From: Candidatus Schekmanbacteria bacterium RIFCSPLOWO2_02_FULL_38_14 | Lineage (GTDB): Bacteria; Schekmanbacteria; GWA2-38-11 | Direction: 5' to 3' | Length of the DNA: 64,000 nt | Assembly (NCBI GenBank): GCA_001790855.1 | Contig: MGDH01000042.1 | Location: 94,604 to 158,603, forward strand | Shown here: positions 27,225-36,063 of the stretch, piece by piece | Position numbering within the stretch: the first letter of the stretch is position 1 | How the letters are laid out: each line of letters opens with the position of its first letter | Made by a program: the position numbers and the translations under genes | Notes under the pieces: generated by a model | The model's database searches: none | What the model was told of the DNA's origin: nothing | The model's input: the letters and a program-made list of their open reading frames with translations, nothing else

Positions 27225-28271
27225 CTATTTTTGTTTTTCTTTTATTGCCAATTTCTGTTCTAATTTTAAGATTTTCTTTTCAAGTTTTTTTAACTTCTTG
27301 AAAAATTCCGGAAGTTTCGGAAGGCACACCTGAGTCCTTCTCCATTTATGGTGAGGATAAGCCGGAGCCCCGCTTACAACTGAATTAGCTTTTATATCCT
27401 TTCCTACACCTGATTTTGCACCAACTACCACATAATCACCAATCCTGACATGGTCAGCAATACCAACCTGTCCTGCCAAAAGAACATTATCCCCTATAAC
27501 GCAGCTTCCAGATATTCCAACCTGAGATACCAGTATGTTATTCTCGCCTATTGTTACATTGTGTCCAATCTGAACCAGATTGTCTATCTTGGTCCCTTTC
27601 TTGATAATAGTTTTTCCAAGAGTAGCCCTGTCAATAGACACATTCGAGCCTATTTCAACATCATCCTCAATAACCACTGAACCAACCTGTGGAATCTTGA
27701 TATGTTTTCCATTCTCTTGTACAAATCCAAAGCCATCGCTTCCAACCGAAGTCCCGCTGTGGATTATCACTCTTTTTCCTATCTCTGTGCCTTCCCTGAC
27801 TGAAACATTTGGATATATGATCGTGTCCTCATCAATTTTTGAATTTCTGCCTATGAAACTTCCAGGCATAACAGTTACCCTGTCGCCTATTTCCACATTA
27901 TCTTCAATAACAACAAAGGGGTAAACTGACAGGTCCTTCCCAAACCTTACATTTTCTCCAATAACAGTGTTTCTATCAACACCAACGGGCTTTCTTTTTT
28001 CAACATAAAAGAGGTTAATAAGCTTTGCAAATGCCATATACGGGTTTGGAACAATTATCATTGCTCTGTTGCAATCAGGTATCTCCTTTGCAACAAGTAT
28101 TGCTGATGCGTGAGTCTTATATAACAGAGGAAAAAATTTTGGGTTAACAAAAAAAGTAATATCTCCTTCCTTGGCTTCCTCAATCCCTGAAACGCCTGAA
28201 ATTGAAATATCACTCCTGCCGACTACTTTCCCTCCAACAATTTCACCTATCTCTCCAAGACTCTTAATCAT
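27225..28271 (-). CDS. lpxD: UDP-3-O-(3-hydroxyacyl)glucosamine N-acyltransferase
   Basis: It performs the third step of lipid A synthesis, N-acylation of the UDP-sugar. An N-terminal uridine-binding domain (about 1-100) is followed by a hexapeptide-repeat beta-helix. The catalytic His lies in NLVQIGHNV and the SDGFGF motif is present. A C-terminal coiled coil of [15 protein letters not shown] type trimerises the enzyme. I prefer ATG 28271, which has AAAGGGG upstream, over ATG 28289, which has no Shine-Dalgarno. Confidence 0.95.
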   Translation of the reverse strand: MIKSLGEIGEIVGGKVVGRSDISISGVSGIEEAKEGDITFFVNPKFFPLLYKTHASAILVAKEIPDCNRAMIIVPNPYMAFAKLINLFYVEKRKPVGVDRNTVIGENVRFGKDLSVYPFVVIEDNVEIGDRVTVMPGSFIGRNSKIDEDTIIYPNVSVREGTEIGKRVIIHSGTSVGSDGFGFVQENGKHIKIPQVGSVVIEDDVEIGSNVSIDRATLGKTIIKKGTKIDNLVQIGHNVTIGENNILVSQVGISGSCVIGDNVLLAGQVGIADHVRIGDYVVVGAKSGVGKDIKANSVVSGAPAYPHHKWRRTQVCLPKLPEFFKKLKKLEKKILKLEQKLAIKEKQK

Positions 28272-28303
28272 TAAATCAACCCCTTTCATTTTTTATTCTA
28301 CTT

Positions 28304-28819
28304 TTAACCCTTTCCTTTGCCATTGTAGAGTTTTATCACTTTGTCAGTAATATCAATTGCAGAAGATGTGAATATAGCATTCTGTCTTTCCATTATCAAA
28401 GAAAACTTCTCCTCTTCACCCACCGTCCTTACGAGCTCAATAATGTCTGAGAGTATCTTATCAGTAAAATTTTTATTCTTTCTCTGAAATTCATCTTTAA
28501 GGTCAGTCTGATGCCTTCTGTATTCTTTCACTTTCTTGTCATATTCCTCCTCCTTCTCCTGTTTAACCTTCTCGCTCCAGAGAGAACCTCTCTTTGTTAT
28601 TTCCTCTTCAAGTTTCTTAATATCATCTTCCTTTGCATTAAGCTCTTTTTTCTTTTTTTCAAACTCAACCTCAAGAAGTTTTACTGCCTCTTTCCCTTTT
28701 AACGACTCATTAAGAACTTTTTGCAAATCTACAACTCCAATCTTTGACGTCTCAGCATTTGCCATTTGCGGAATTGCAATAATTAATATAAGAGTAAAAA
28801 CCTTAAATAAATATTTCAT
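28304..28819 (-). CDS. OmpH/Skp family periplasmic chaperone
   Basis: A cleavable signal peptide (about 1-22, ANAET) precedes the conserved start KIGVVDLQKVLNES. A long charged coiled coil (about 50-125) forms the tentacle-like arms of Skp, and the end has the SAIDITDKVIKLYN motif. The 171 residues are typical. It holds unfolded outer-membrane proteins for BamA, whose gene is directly upstream on the same strand, and precedes lpxD in the classical bamA-skp-lpxD order. Confidence 0.92.
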   Translation of the reverse strand: MKYLFKVFTLILIIAIPQMANAETSKIGVVDLQKVLNESLKGKEAVKLLEVEFEKKKKELNAKEDDIKKLEEEITKRGSLWSEKVKQEKEEEYDKKVKEYRRHQTDLKDEFQRKNKNFTDKILSDIIELVRTVGEEEKFSLIMERQNAIFTSSAIDITDKVIKLYNGKGKG

Positions 28820-28919
28820 AAAAAATCTCCTGTGTCTTGGTTCTTAGTTTTAAGTTTTTAGTTTTAAATTCCATTTTCTAAATTTCTCTTTTAAATATTT
28901 TGCTGCTTAATTTTGCTTT

Positions 28920-31244
28920 TTAATAGAATGTCCCTCCTACTCCAAAGTGGAATTGTGTCGCTGATTCCCCCTTCTCTTTGTCAAGTTTATATCCAATGTC
29001 TATACGGACAGGACCTATTGGCAGAAAAAGCCTTGTACCTACTCCCACGCTTTTTTTCACATTACTGAGCAAATTTTCACTGTTCAGGACTGCATTGCCT
29101 GCATCAAAAAACAATATAAGCTGCACCTGATTTGGCAGGATTGGAATAATGTATTCTGCATTAAATACAATCTCTTTGTTTCCTCCGATTTTATTTTCAA
29201 ACTTGTCCGCAGGTCCTATATCTTCATTCTGGTATCCCCTGATAGTCCTTGCACCTCCGAGTTTGAACCTTTCATAGACAGGAACACTTTTTCCATTGTA
29301 ATCATCAACGTAACCAAAAGTGCCGTGGAGAAGAAGCGCAGTATCACCCCACATTGGATAATACTTGCTGCTGTCAACTATTATCCTGTAAAAGTTTATG
29401 TCTCCCCCAAGAAAAGCACCTGCATGCTCATAGGATATTTCGTGCCTTGTTCCGCTTGTTGGAAATAATGGATGGTTTCTTGTATCTCTTGTAAAACTGT
29501 AAAGGTTACTTATTGTAGTGTTGCTTCCCTCGAACTGTTTAATTATGTCTGATGATTTTATGTCAATGTTTGAAAGGCTCTCATTAACATATTTTGGAGA
29601 GAAAAATGCCCATACTCTTTCAAAGACCCTAAATCCAAACCTCACCCTTCCGCCTGTTTCCTTTCTTGTGTAATCATCATTGAAATCCTCTGACCTCCTG
29701 TTAAAAAGGTCAAAGCCTGCGCTTATAGGCTTATCCATAAACCAAGGATTGGTGAAGCTCAGGTCAAACTGTGTTGTCCTGGTGCTGAACTGGCCGCTGA
29801 GAGAAATTCTGTACCCTCTCCCGAAAAGGTTATCTTCAGAAACACTTATTACTCCGACTAAGCTCTCAGCAGAACTGAATCCGCCGCCAAATGTAAGAGT
29901 GCCTGTTGGTTTTTCCTCAACATTCATTTCAAGGTCAAGGCGATTTTTCCCTTTCCCTCTCTTTGTTTTAGCCTTAATGTCTCCAAAAAACCCAAGGGCA
30001 TAAATATCATCTCGGCTTTGCCTCAGCTTCAGGCTGTTGACTGGGTCTCCTTCAGCAATATTAAGTTCCCGCCTTATCACTTTATCCTTTGTCTTATAAT
30101 TACCTGTGATTTCAATTCTTCCAAGATAATATCTTTCACCCTTGTCAATGGTGATATTCATGTTGATAACAGGAAGGTCTTTTGGGAATTTCCTTACAGG
30201 AATAATATCAGCAAAAAGATATCCCTTCTGAGCATGCATATCACTTAGTGCAATAATCCCGTTTTCAAGTTTGCCACGGTTGAAAATGGAGCCCTTTTTA
30301 AATCCAAGAATACCCGCAACTTCCTTGTCTGAAAACAAAGTATTTCCCCGTATGTCAATTCTTCCTACCTTAAACTGCCTTCCCTCCTTTATGGGGATAA
30401 TAAGAAACATATTCTTTCTGTCGCTTGAAAGCTCTATCCTTGGCTCATCTATCTCAACTTCTATGAAACCATTGTCCTGATAGAAAGAATCTATTTTTTC
30501 CAGATCCTTTTTAAAAACATCCTCTTTAAAATCACCTGCTGAAGTCGCCCATGCAAACAGCCAATCCTCTTTTGTATCCATAACAGCTTTTATCTGTTTA
30601 TCTGTAAAGGCATTGTTCCCTTCTATTATTATTTTTTTCAGGGTTACCTGATTCCCTTCAGTAATATTAAACACAACCTCAACACTGTTTTTTGGCATGG
30701 GTTTTTGTGTATAGGAAATTTCAACAAGATAATATCCCTCGTTCTGATAGAGGGTTCTGATTTTTTTAATTGAAGCATCAATCTCTTTTCTTGACAAAAT
30801 TGTATCAACTATAAGGGTAATTTCTTTCTTTATCTTTTCTGTATCAATAAGCTTGTTTCCGCTAACAGTTATAATCTTTACAGTTGGTTTTTCAGAAACA
30901 ATATAGGTCAGAATAACTCCTCGCTGCACTTTCTCTTTCTCGACCTGAACATCTTTAAAAAAACCAAGGTCAAAAACAGCGCTTATATCCTTGCTTATCT
31001 GTTCAGAAGATAAAAATGTCCCTGCCTTGGATTCTATTTTAGAAAGGATTGTTGAGGTCTCAATCTTTTTATTTCCCTGAACCTTAATTTCAAAAATCTT
31101 TTCCCTGCCATCATCTTCATCAGCAGCGTTGCTATCAGCAAAAAAGACTGAAAAAGTTAACAGGACTATCAGAAGCATGAAAAAGTTCTTCAATAAATAA
31201 ATCCCCTTGAAAACCACCTCTTTATAATAAAATACATAGCGCAT
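28920..31244 (-). CDS. bamA: Outer membrane protein assembly factor BamA
   Basis: This is the essential Omp85 insertase. After a signal peptide (ending DSNA) come five POTRA domains (about 50-435; starts such as IFEIKVQGNKKIE and VGRIDIRGNTLFS) and a 16-strand barrel. The barrel carries the lid motif TIRGYQ and ends in an aromatic residue (GGTFY), the usual outer-membrane beta signal. The start is uncertain: ATG 31244 has AAGG upstream, while a TTG at 31193 with AAGGGG 9 bases upstream would put the signal peptide right at the N-terminus. It begins the lipid A operon. Confidence 0.95.
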   Translation of the reverse strand: MRYVFYYKEVVFKGIYLLKNFFMLLIVLLTFSVFFADSNAADEDDGREKIFEIKVQGNKKIETSTILSKIESKAGTFLSSEQISKDISAVFDLGFFKDVQVEKEKVQRGVILTYIVSEKPTVKIITVSGNKLIDTEKIKKEITLIVDTILSRKEIDASIKKIRTLYQNEGYYLVEISYTQKPMPKNSVEVVFNITEGNQVTLKKIIIEGNNAFTDKQIKAVMDTKEDWLFAWATSAGDFKEDVFKKDLEKIDSFYQDNGFIEVEIDEPRIELSSDRKNMFLIIPIKEGRQFKVGRIDIRGNTLFSDKEVAGILGFKKGSIFNRGKLENGIIALSDMHAQKGYLFADIIPVRKFPKDLPVINMNITIDKGERYYLGRIEITGNYKTKDKVIRRELNIAEGDPVNSLKLRQSRDDIYALGFFGDIKAKTKRGKGKNRLDLEMNVEEKPTGTLTFGGGFSSAESLVGVISVSEDNLFGRGYRISLSGQFSTRTTQFDLSFTNPWFMDKPISAGFDLFNRRSEDFNDDYTRKETGGRVRFGFRVFERVWAFFSPKYVNESLSNIDIKSSDIIKQFEGSNTTISNLYSFTRDTRNHPLFPTSGTRHEISYEHAGAFLGGDINFYRIIVDSSKYYPMWGDTALLLHGTFGYVDDYNGKSVPVYERFKLGGARTIRGYQNEDIGPADKFENKIGGNKEIVFNAEYIIPILPNQVQLILFFDAGNAVLNSENLLSNVKKSVGVGTRLFLPIGPVRIDIGYKLDKEKGESATQFHFGVGGTFY

Positions 31245-31324
31245 CCTCACCTTGGGTTTGCAGCAATGAGCCTCAAATCCAAGTTTTTTTAAATATCAAC
31301 TAAATAAGATTTTGTAAATAAAAA

Positions 31325-32092
31325 TTAAGAATTCATTTTATAAATTATCTTTAGTCCTTCAAGCGTCAGGAAAGGATATACTTTTTTGATTTTCTTTGAT
31401 TCTGAAGCAATAACCTCTGCCAAGCCACCGGTTGCAACAACAAAACTTTTTTCTCCGAGTTCTTTTTCAAGGCGACTGATAAGCCCGTCAACTAGCCCTG
31501 CATAACCAAAAATTATACCTGACTGCATGCTGTTTGCAGTGTTTTTGCCCAAAACCCTGTCAGGTTTTTTCAATTCTATCCTCGGCAGTTTTGCAGCCCT
31601 CTGAAAAAGCGCCTCAAGTGCAATCATTATGCCGGGGACTATAATCCCTCCCCTGTATTCAGCATTTTTGGATATTGAGCAGAAAGTCGTTGCTGTCCCG
31701 AAATCAACAACAATTGTAGGTCCGCCGTATTTTTTGAATGCTGCTACTGCATTGACAATCCTGTCTGCCCCAACCTCCTTTGGATTATCATAAAGAATCC
31801 TGAGCCCTGTTTTTGTTTCTGAATCAACTATAATAGGAACCACATTGAAATACTTCTCAGCCATCCCAACTAGTGGAGAAATTATTGGAGGAACAACAGA
31901 TGAAATTATCATTGAATCTATCATTTCAAACTTTACTTCACTTGAAAAATTAAAAAGGTCTCTGAAAACCACTCCATACTCATCAACTGTTCCGTCTTTC
32001 TTTGTGGTTATTCTCCAGTTCACAACAAGTCTGTCTTTATCATAAACGCCAATTACCGTATTTGTATTGCCCACATCAACAACTAGCAACAT
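31325..32092 (-). CDS. coaX: Type III pantothenate kinase
   Basis: It phosphorylates pantothenate in the first step of coenzyme A synthesis. This ASKHA-fold enzyme of 255 residues has VVDVGNTNTVIGV (phosphate 1), GADRIVNAVAA, VDFGTATTFCSI (phosphate 2) and ATGGLAEVIA. An AAGGAG Shine-Dalgarno precedes the ATG. The pathway gene panB is also in the window, at 46 kb. It lies between the bamA operon and a nucleotidyltransferase gene, all on the minus strand. Confidence 0.95.
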   Translation of the reverse strand: MLLVVDVGNTNTVIGVYDKDRLVVNWRITTKKDGTVDEYGVVFRDLFNFSSEVKFEMIDSMIISSVVPPIISPLVGMAEKYFNVVPIIVDSETKTGLRILYDNPKEVGADRIVNAVAAFKKYGGPTIVVDFGTATTFCSISKNAEYRGGIIVPGIMIALEALFQRAAKLPRIELKKPDRVLGKNTANSMQSGIIFGYAGLVDGLISRLEKELGEKSFVVATGGLAEVIASESKKIKKVYPFLTLEGLKIIYKMNS

Positions 32093-32118
32093 TTGAAAAC
32101 TCCTTTATATAAAATGGT

Positions 32119-33126
32119 TCAAGGAATTGTAACAATCTTTCTCTCCCCATTATCATCAACATACACCACAGAACCCTCAATTACCATTCCATCATCTATG
32201 GAAACGCCATTATCAATAATTGCCATTTTCATCCTGACACCACTCCCTACCCTCACATTTTCCAAAACCACTGATTCCACTATAGATGTATTGTTCCCAA
32301 CTTGGCAATTTTCTCCAAGAACTACAAGTTCCAGATTAACATTTCCGCTGGCAATCATGCAATTTTTTCCGGTAAAATAACTCTCAATCTCATATTTTCT
32401 TTTAATGAAAGGAATCCGGTTCTGTAAAATCTCCTTGTGAACTTTTAGGTATCTCTTAAGCGTTCCAATATCATTGAAGTACCCTGAAAGCTGATAACTG
32501 CACACCTTTTCTCCTTTCTCAATAAGCATTGGATAAACCTGCGCATTTATCTCATAGAAAATACCTGAGGGAACAAAATCAAAGATTCTTGATTCAAAAA
32601 TATGAACTCCTGCAAATACTTTTCTCCGAAGCGGTTTACCAGTGTATTGAATTTTCCCGAGAATATTTCTTACCCCGCAATCTTCATCCACTTCGACAGA
32701 ACCATATTCTTCCTCTTCATTGATATCTGTAAGAACCATTGTAGCAATTGCATTGTTCTGCCTGTGAAACCTGATTGCATCCTGCAAATCAAAATCAATC
32801 AGAGTGTCGCTATTAATCATAATAAAAGTTGAATTTTTTAAGAACTCTTCAGCTTTTTTTAAACCTCCTGCAGTGCCCATTATTTCTGTTTCATAGGAAT
32901 ATGCAATGTTCATTCCCAGTCTGGAACCATCCCCTACAATATTTTTTATCGAATCAGGAAGATAATGCAGGTTTATCACAGCTTCATTTATTCCGTTTTT
33001 CTTTATGAACTTCAGATTTTGTAATATCAGAGGAACATTCATCACAGGAATTGCAGGCTTTGCCCTTTTAAAAGTCAAAGGCTGAAGCCTCTTTCCAAAA
33101 CCTGCTGCAAGTATCATTGCCTTCAT
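32119..33126 (-). CDS. Sugar-phosphate nucleotidyltransferase (NDP-sugar pyrophosphorylase)
   Basis: The N-terminal GT-A-like domain begins with the signature MILAAGFGKRLQPLTFKRAKPAIPV and has the Asp metal site in MINSDTLIDFD. The C-terminal part (about 250-335) is a short left-handed beta-helix with hexapeptide repeats (NCQVGNNTSIVESVV). This is the form of mannose-1-phosphate guanylyltransferases and related NDP-sugar synthases; the actual sugar and nucleotide cannot be read from sequence. An AGGAGA Shine-Dalgarno precedes it. It may feed cell-surface polysaccharide synthesis. Confidence 0.85.
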   Translation of the reverse strand: MKAMILAAGFGKRLQPLTFKRAKPAIPVMNVPLILQNLKFIKKNGINEAVINLHYLPDSIKNIVGDGSRLGMNIAYSYETEIMGTAGGLKKAEEFLKNSTFIMINSDTLIDFDLQDAIRFHRQNNAIATMVLTDINEEEEYGSVEVDEDCGVRNILGKIQYTGKPLRRKVFAGVHIFESRIFDFVPSGIFYEINAQVYPMLIEKGEKVCSYQLSGYFNDIGTLKRYLKVHKEILQNRIPFIKRKYEIESYFTGKNCMIASGNVNLELVVLGENCQVGNNTSIVESVVLENVRVGSGVRMKMAIIDNGVSIDDGMVIEGSVVYVDDNGERKIVTIP

Positions 33127-33150
33127 TACTAATTTTTCTCCTGAATAGTT

Positions 33151-33185
33151 CTCCCCACTTTAGAAAAGGGGGGCAAGGGGGGATT
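33151..33185. repeat. Palindromic C-tract/G-tract repeat, family C, copy 2 (partial left arm)
   Basis: CTCCCCACTTT, AGAAAAGGGGGG and AGGGGGGATTT match the other family C copies, with a shortened left arm. It lies just upstream of the nucleotidyltransferase start. Confidence 0.65.
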
Positions 33186-33311
33186 TGACTCTCTCTTGAC
33201 TCCTCGACCCCTCAAATCCCTGAACCCTAAAACATTTCATCTTTCAAACTTGTTTTTCTGTTTTATCCTTGACAAATGCTGTATATTCCTTTATCAAGTA
33301 TCACTATTCAC

Positions 33312-33385
<74 letters not shown>

Positions 33386-33397
33386 CTCTTTGTAATT

Positions 33398-33427
33398 AAA
33401 GGCTTGGAGTTTTCTCTAAGCCTTTTT
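33398..33427 (+). terminator. Rho-independent terminator of the tRNA gene
   Basis: AAAGGCTT (33398-33405) pairs with AAGCCTTT, and the 3' arm runs into a T tract ending near 33427. Confidence 0.8.
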
Positions 33428-33483
33428 TAATTCCTTCGCAATCTTTATACCAAAACCCAGGAACAGTCCGCCTTTCATTATTT

Positions 33484-33602
33484 TTAGTGGTTGTTTAAAG
33501 AGTTTGACTTCTTTGGTTGGACTTTTTTAATATAACCCCACTCAATAGCCTTATTAAGCATATGTTTAAAACAGCCCATCTCTTTATTTCCTGCTATGGT
33601 AG
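33484..33602 (-). pseudogene. Tyrosine recombinase (phage-type integrase) remnant
   Basis: A 31-codon open stretch from ATG 33579 reads MGCFKHMLNKAIEWGYIKK, preceded in frame by TTIAGNKE. This strongly resembles the core-binding region of tyrosine recombinases (LKHMFNKAIEWGYI...NPVKKVKLFKQP). The continuation SPTKEVKLFKQP is in another frame, reached by one base missing in an A run near 33528. No catalytic domain follows. It lies about 100 bases from the tRNA gene, a classic integration target. Confidence 0.55.
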
Positions 33603-33995
33603 TACTTTCTTAGCATATTCAAAAAATCTCTCACAGTCTTTTAGAACTTTTTCAGACTCTGATTTAAGAACTAATCTTTCTTCATACTCAGCTATATTTT
33701 TAATGCGGAGTATTCTAATAATCCTATTGGAATTTATATCTATATCTTCACCACTTTAAATTGTCTTAAAAAGAGTTACAGCCTCGCTATGACTTTCCCC
33801 GATATGACGTTTCCCTAAGAAATATACACACATTGCATCACACACTGCTATACAGCAATGGATAGCATTAATTGTTGACGCATTCCATTCCTGTTTGTTA
33901 AAAGAATTTTTTGCTGCATGCAGACATTCTTCAGCTCTCTTAATGTAATTGACATATAATGATTTTGAAACATCTCTGGTTTTTAATTTAGGCAT
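33594..33995 (-). pseudogene. HEPN-domain toxin gene interrupted by a stop codon
   Basis: The open part from ATG 33995 (MPKLKTRDVSKS) encodes 79 residues of a HEPN domain with GKRHIGESHSEA, then hits TAA at 33756-33758. The same frame stays open for a further 53 codons, reading SGEDIDINSNRIIRILRIKNIAEYEERLVL and on to KVLP before TAG at 33594. Together these give about 133 codons, the usual HEPN length, so one nonsense change explains the break. The start overlaps the 3' end of the upstream nucleotidyltransferase gene. HEPN proteins of this class are RNases in MNT/HEPN toxin-antitoxin modules. Confidence 0.8.
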
Positions 33996-34602
33996 AATTA
34001 AAACTCTTCTCTTCTGGAAATATTTGCATGCCATTTTCTACTTCAGAAATAATTTTTAACTTCTTCCTTTGTTTTATTTCCTTTTCTGTTAAGATATAAG
34101 GAGCAAGTCTGTTCCCATAAAGCTCAAGGCACATAGTTGATAATTTTTCTAAATATACTTCGAGTTTTTGTTTATCCTTTTCATTTCTGACTAAGATAAA
34201 TATATCTATATCACTATCTGGTCTCTCTGAACCGTTTACCAAAGACCCAAATAATATTACTTTTTTAATCAGAGTTTTTGGCAAAGTTTTCAAGATAGTC
34301 TTTTTCAGATCTTCCAACGGCAATTTTATTTCTGAAACTCCTTTGACTAATTTTGATAAAACCTGAAAAGCATAGCTTCTCCGGTTTACTTTCCATAAAT
34401 GAGCTTTGCCGACAGTAATAAAATTTACAAAATTCAATTCTGAAAGCTCCCGTAAGGTTCTATTTATGCTCATATGGGAAACTTTTAAAACAGAGGCTAT
34501 TTCTCTTTCGCTCATAGAAGCATCATGACCCAAAAGAAATTTTATAATTTTTACTTTTACTTTTGAGTTTAAAATATCTAATATTGAAATATGATATTTC
34601 AT
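33988..34602 (-). CDS. MntA-type nucleotidyltransferase antitoxin with N-terminal winged helix
   Basis: Residues 1-75 form a winged helix-turn-helix (SEREIASVLKVSHMSINRTLREL). Residues about 110-185 form a minimal nucleotidyltransferase with the exact GSx10DxD signature (Gly119-Ser120, Asp131, Asp133) found in MntA antitoxins that AMPylate HEPN toxins. The gene overlaps the HEPN gene downstream by 8 bases. Just upstream, at 34614-34644, lie inverted half-sites that the winged helix could bind, so autoregulation is likely. The nucleotidyltransferase is intact although its HEPN partner is broken. Confidence 0.85.
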   Translation of the reverse strand: MKYHISILDILNSKVKVKIIKFLLGHDASMSEREIASVLKVSHMSINRTLRELSELNFVNFITVGKAHLWKVNRRSYAFQVLSKLVKGVSEIKLPLEDLKKTILKTLPKTLIKKVILFGSLVNGSERPDSDIDIFILVRNEKDKQKLEVYLEKLSTMCLELYGNRLAPYILTEKEIKQRKKLKIISEVENGMQIFPEEKSFNYA

Positions 34603-34613
34603 ATTAATTCCTT

Positions 34614-34644
34614 TGTAACAAATATGTTACAAGTGTAACATATT
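34614..34644. promoter_or_regulatory. Probable operator of the MNT/HEPN module
   Basis: Three TGTAACA-type half-sites are present: TGTAACA 34614-34620, inverted TGTTACA 34625-34631 and TGTAACA 34634-34640. The last two lie within a perfect inverted repeat with 11-base arms (AATATGTTACA and TGTAACATATT) and a 2-base centre. The site starts 12 bases before the start codon of the winged-helix nucleotidyltransferase. Confidence 0.65.
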
Positions 34645-34846
34645 CCAATCCATTGTCAATTCATTCCTTAACCGGAGGTATGAATCCAAGAGAAAAGCCT
34701 TTTCAATTGCTTTAAAATAAGCTTACAAGAAAATAAGTCAATACAAAAGCATGAAAGAATGGTAGCGAAATTTCTTGGAATTAAAATGATATGAGGATTA
34801 AAAAAAACCGGATCATTTTTCTGAGAGTCAAAACCTCATAGAGTTC

Positions 34847-34873
34847 AGGTTTTTATCCGGCGGTGAGGGATTA
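34847..34873. repeat. Left direct repeat flanking the helicase remnant and AbiE pair
   Basis: AGG, a T run, then ATCCGGCGGTGAGGGATTA. The matching copy at 36898-36926 differs by one base in the 19-base core and by T-run length. Confidence 0.75.
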
Positions 34874-34890
34874 AAGAGAATCGTCCCCCT
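34871..34890 (-). repeat. Repeat family D, copy 1
   Basis: Read on the minus strand this is GGGGACGATTCTCTTTAA, a variant of GGGGACGGTTCTCTTTATT seen at 48361-48380 and in part at 36939-36956. I recall this type of motif from REP-like sequences near IS200-type transposases; no transposase gene is present here. Confidence 0.55.
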
Positions 34891-34914
34891 AAACACAATG
34901 CGAATATAAGGATA

Positions 34915-35286
34915 TTACATTAAAACTGATAGAAGCAAAAAACATTCTGTTTTCCCGCTACCAGTACCAGTCGTAACCACAAGTGAAGTTGGATTATTCT
35001 GTAATAAATGTTTTATAGCTTCTGATTGATGCAGATAGCAGCTCTCGTTCTTAGATCTTTTCTCAAGGGTTCTAGCCAACTTTTTATCAATTGGAAGCTT
35101 TTGCCATTTTTTTCCTTCTTTAAATGGTCTGTGTGCTTGATAGAATGGTTCTTGTGATAGGAAGCCGGATCTATGTTCTCGCTCAAGCTATTCCTTTAAC
35201 TGCGGGTCTTTGGCACGAAACTCCGTGAATAAAAAATCTCTATACTCTTCAACAATTTGATTAAGTGCTTTAATAGGGCGGAGCAT
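34915..35286 (-). pseudogene. Remnant of a DEAD/DEAH-type helicase
   Basis: The frame from ATG 35286 reads MLRPIKALNQIVEEYRDFLF for 32 codons, meets TAG (35188-35190), then continues LEREHRSGFLSQEPFYQAHRPF and on to LHQSEAIKHLL and VVTTGTGSGKTECFLL, a Walker A motif of superfamily 2 helicases, before TAA at 34915. Only about 123 codons remain of a protein that is normally many hundreds of residues long. The N-terminal style resembles the large DUF1998-type helicases often found in defence islands. It lies 12 bases downstream of the AbiEii gene. Confidence 0.75.
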
Positions 35287-35298
35287 TATTATCTCGCT

Positions 35299-36063
35299 TT
35301 ATTTTTTTAAGTTAATTTTGAGCTTTTTAATTAGTGCCTCAACAGAAGATTCAGAAACTTCTTTTGAGTAGTAAATCCTTTCTAATCCTGTCTCTTTTTC
35401 TTTTTTAACTACTCCCCAATTTCTTAAAATTCCTTCTTGAGTTATTGGATTCCTAATTTCCTTCTGTCTCATAAGTTCAACTATCTCTTTTAAATCAAAA
35501 TTAAAATTATTAAAAAGCAAAACTAAATCATAAAAATCTCTATATCTTGCACGGTCATTGGCTGCTCTTATCTTTTCTGCGCAGACCTCTTTAATATCCA
35601 TCACCTTTACATTAGTCTTAACTCCCCAGACATTTTTGTATTCAACTTCTTTTGCTGGCAATATAACATTTTGTATAAAATCAATTTCAACTTTAAGGGA
35701 ATTTGGTAAACCCAAAAGACCAGAGTATTTTAACCGCTCAATCTTTATCGTGGCTTTTGAGACATAATCTTTTTTAACCTCTAAAAAATCTTGAGAATGT
35801 AAAAGCGTCTTTACTTCTTCCAAAGTAATAGATTTATCCAACGAGGAAAAATCTAAATCTTCTGAAAAGCGTGACTGCTGTAAATAACAATGATGGATTG
35901 CGGTTCCACCTTTGAATACAAGTTTATCACGCAGGGAAGAGTCATAAATAATCTTGGATACAATTGCTAAAAAATAATCTTTTTCAGCAACAGCTAACGG
36001 ATACTTAAGAGACTTATTATTTAATACCTCTAATTCTCTTCTTTTAATTAATGGATAAAGCAT
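35299..36063 (-). CDS. AbiEii-type nucleotidyltransferase toxin
   Basis: This is the toxin of a type IV AbiE toxin-antitoxin and abortive-infection system. The 254 residues carry the DUF1814 signature: VFKGGTAIHHCY, then RFSEDLDFSS with the metal-binding acidic pair, then KVMDIKEVCAEKIRAANDRARYRDFYDL with the conserved Lys and Arg. AbiEii enzymes of this family transfer nucleotides to tRNA ends. The start directly abuts the stop of the antitoxin gene, with no gap. Unlike the other accessory genes nearby it appears intact. Confidence 0.9.
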   Translation of the reverse strand: MLYPLIKRRELEVLNNKSLKYPLAVAEKDYFLAIVSKIIYDSSLRDKLVFKGGTAIHHCYLQQSRFSEDLDFSSLDKSITLEEVKTLLHSQDFLEVKKDYVSKATIKIERLKYSGLLGLPNSLKVEIDFIQNVILPAKEVEYKNVWGVKTNVKVMDIKEVCAEKIRAANDRARYRDFYDLVLLFNNFNFDLKEIVELMRQKEIRNPITQEGILRNWGVVKKEKETGLERIYYSKEVSESSVEALIKKLKINLKK

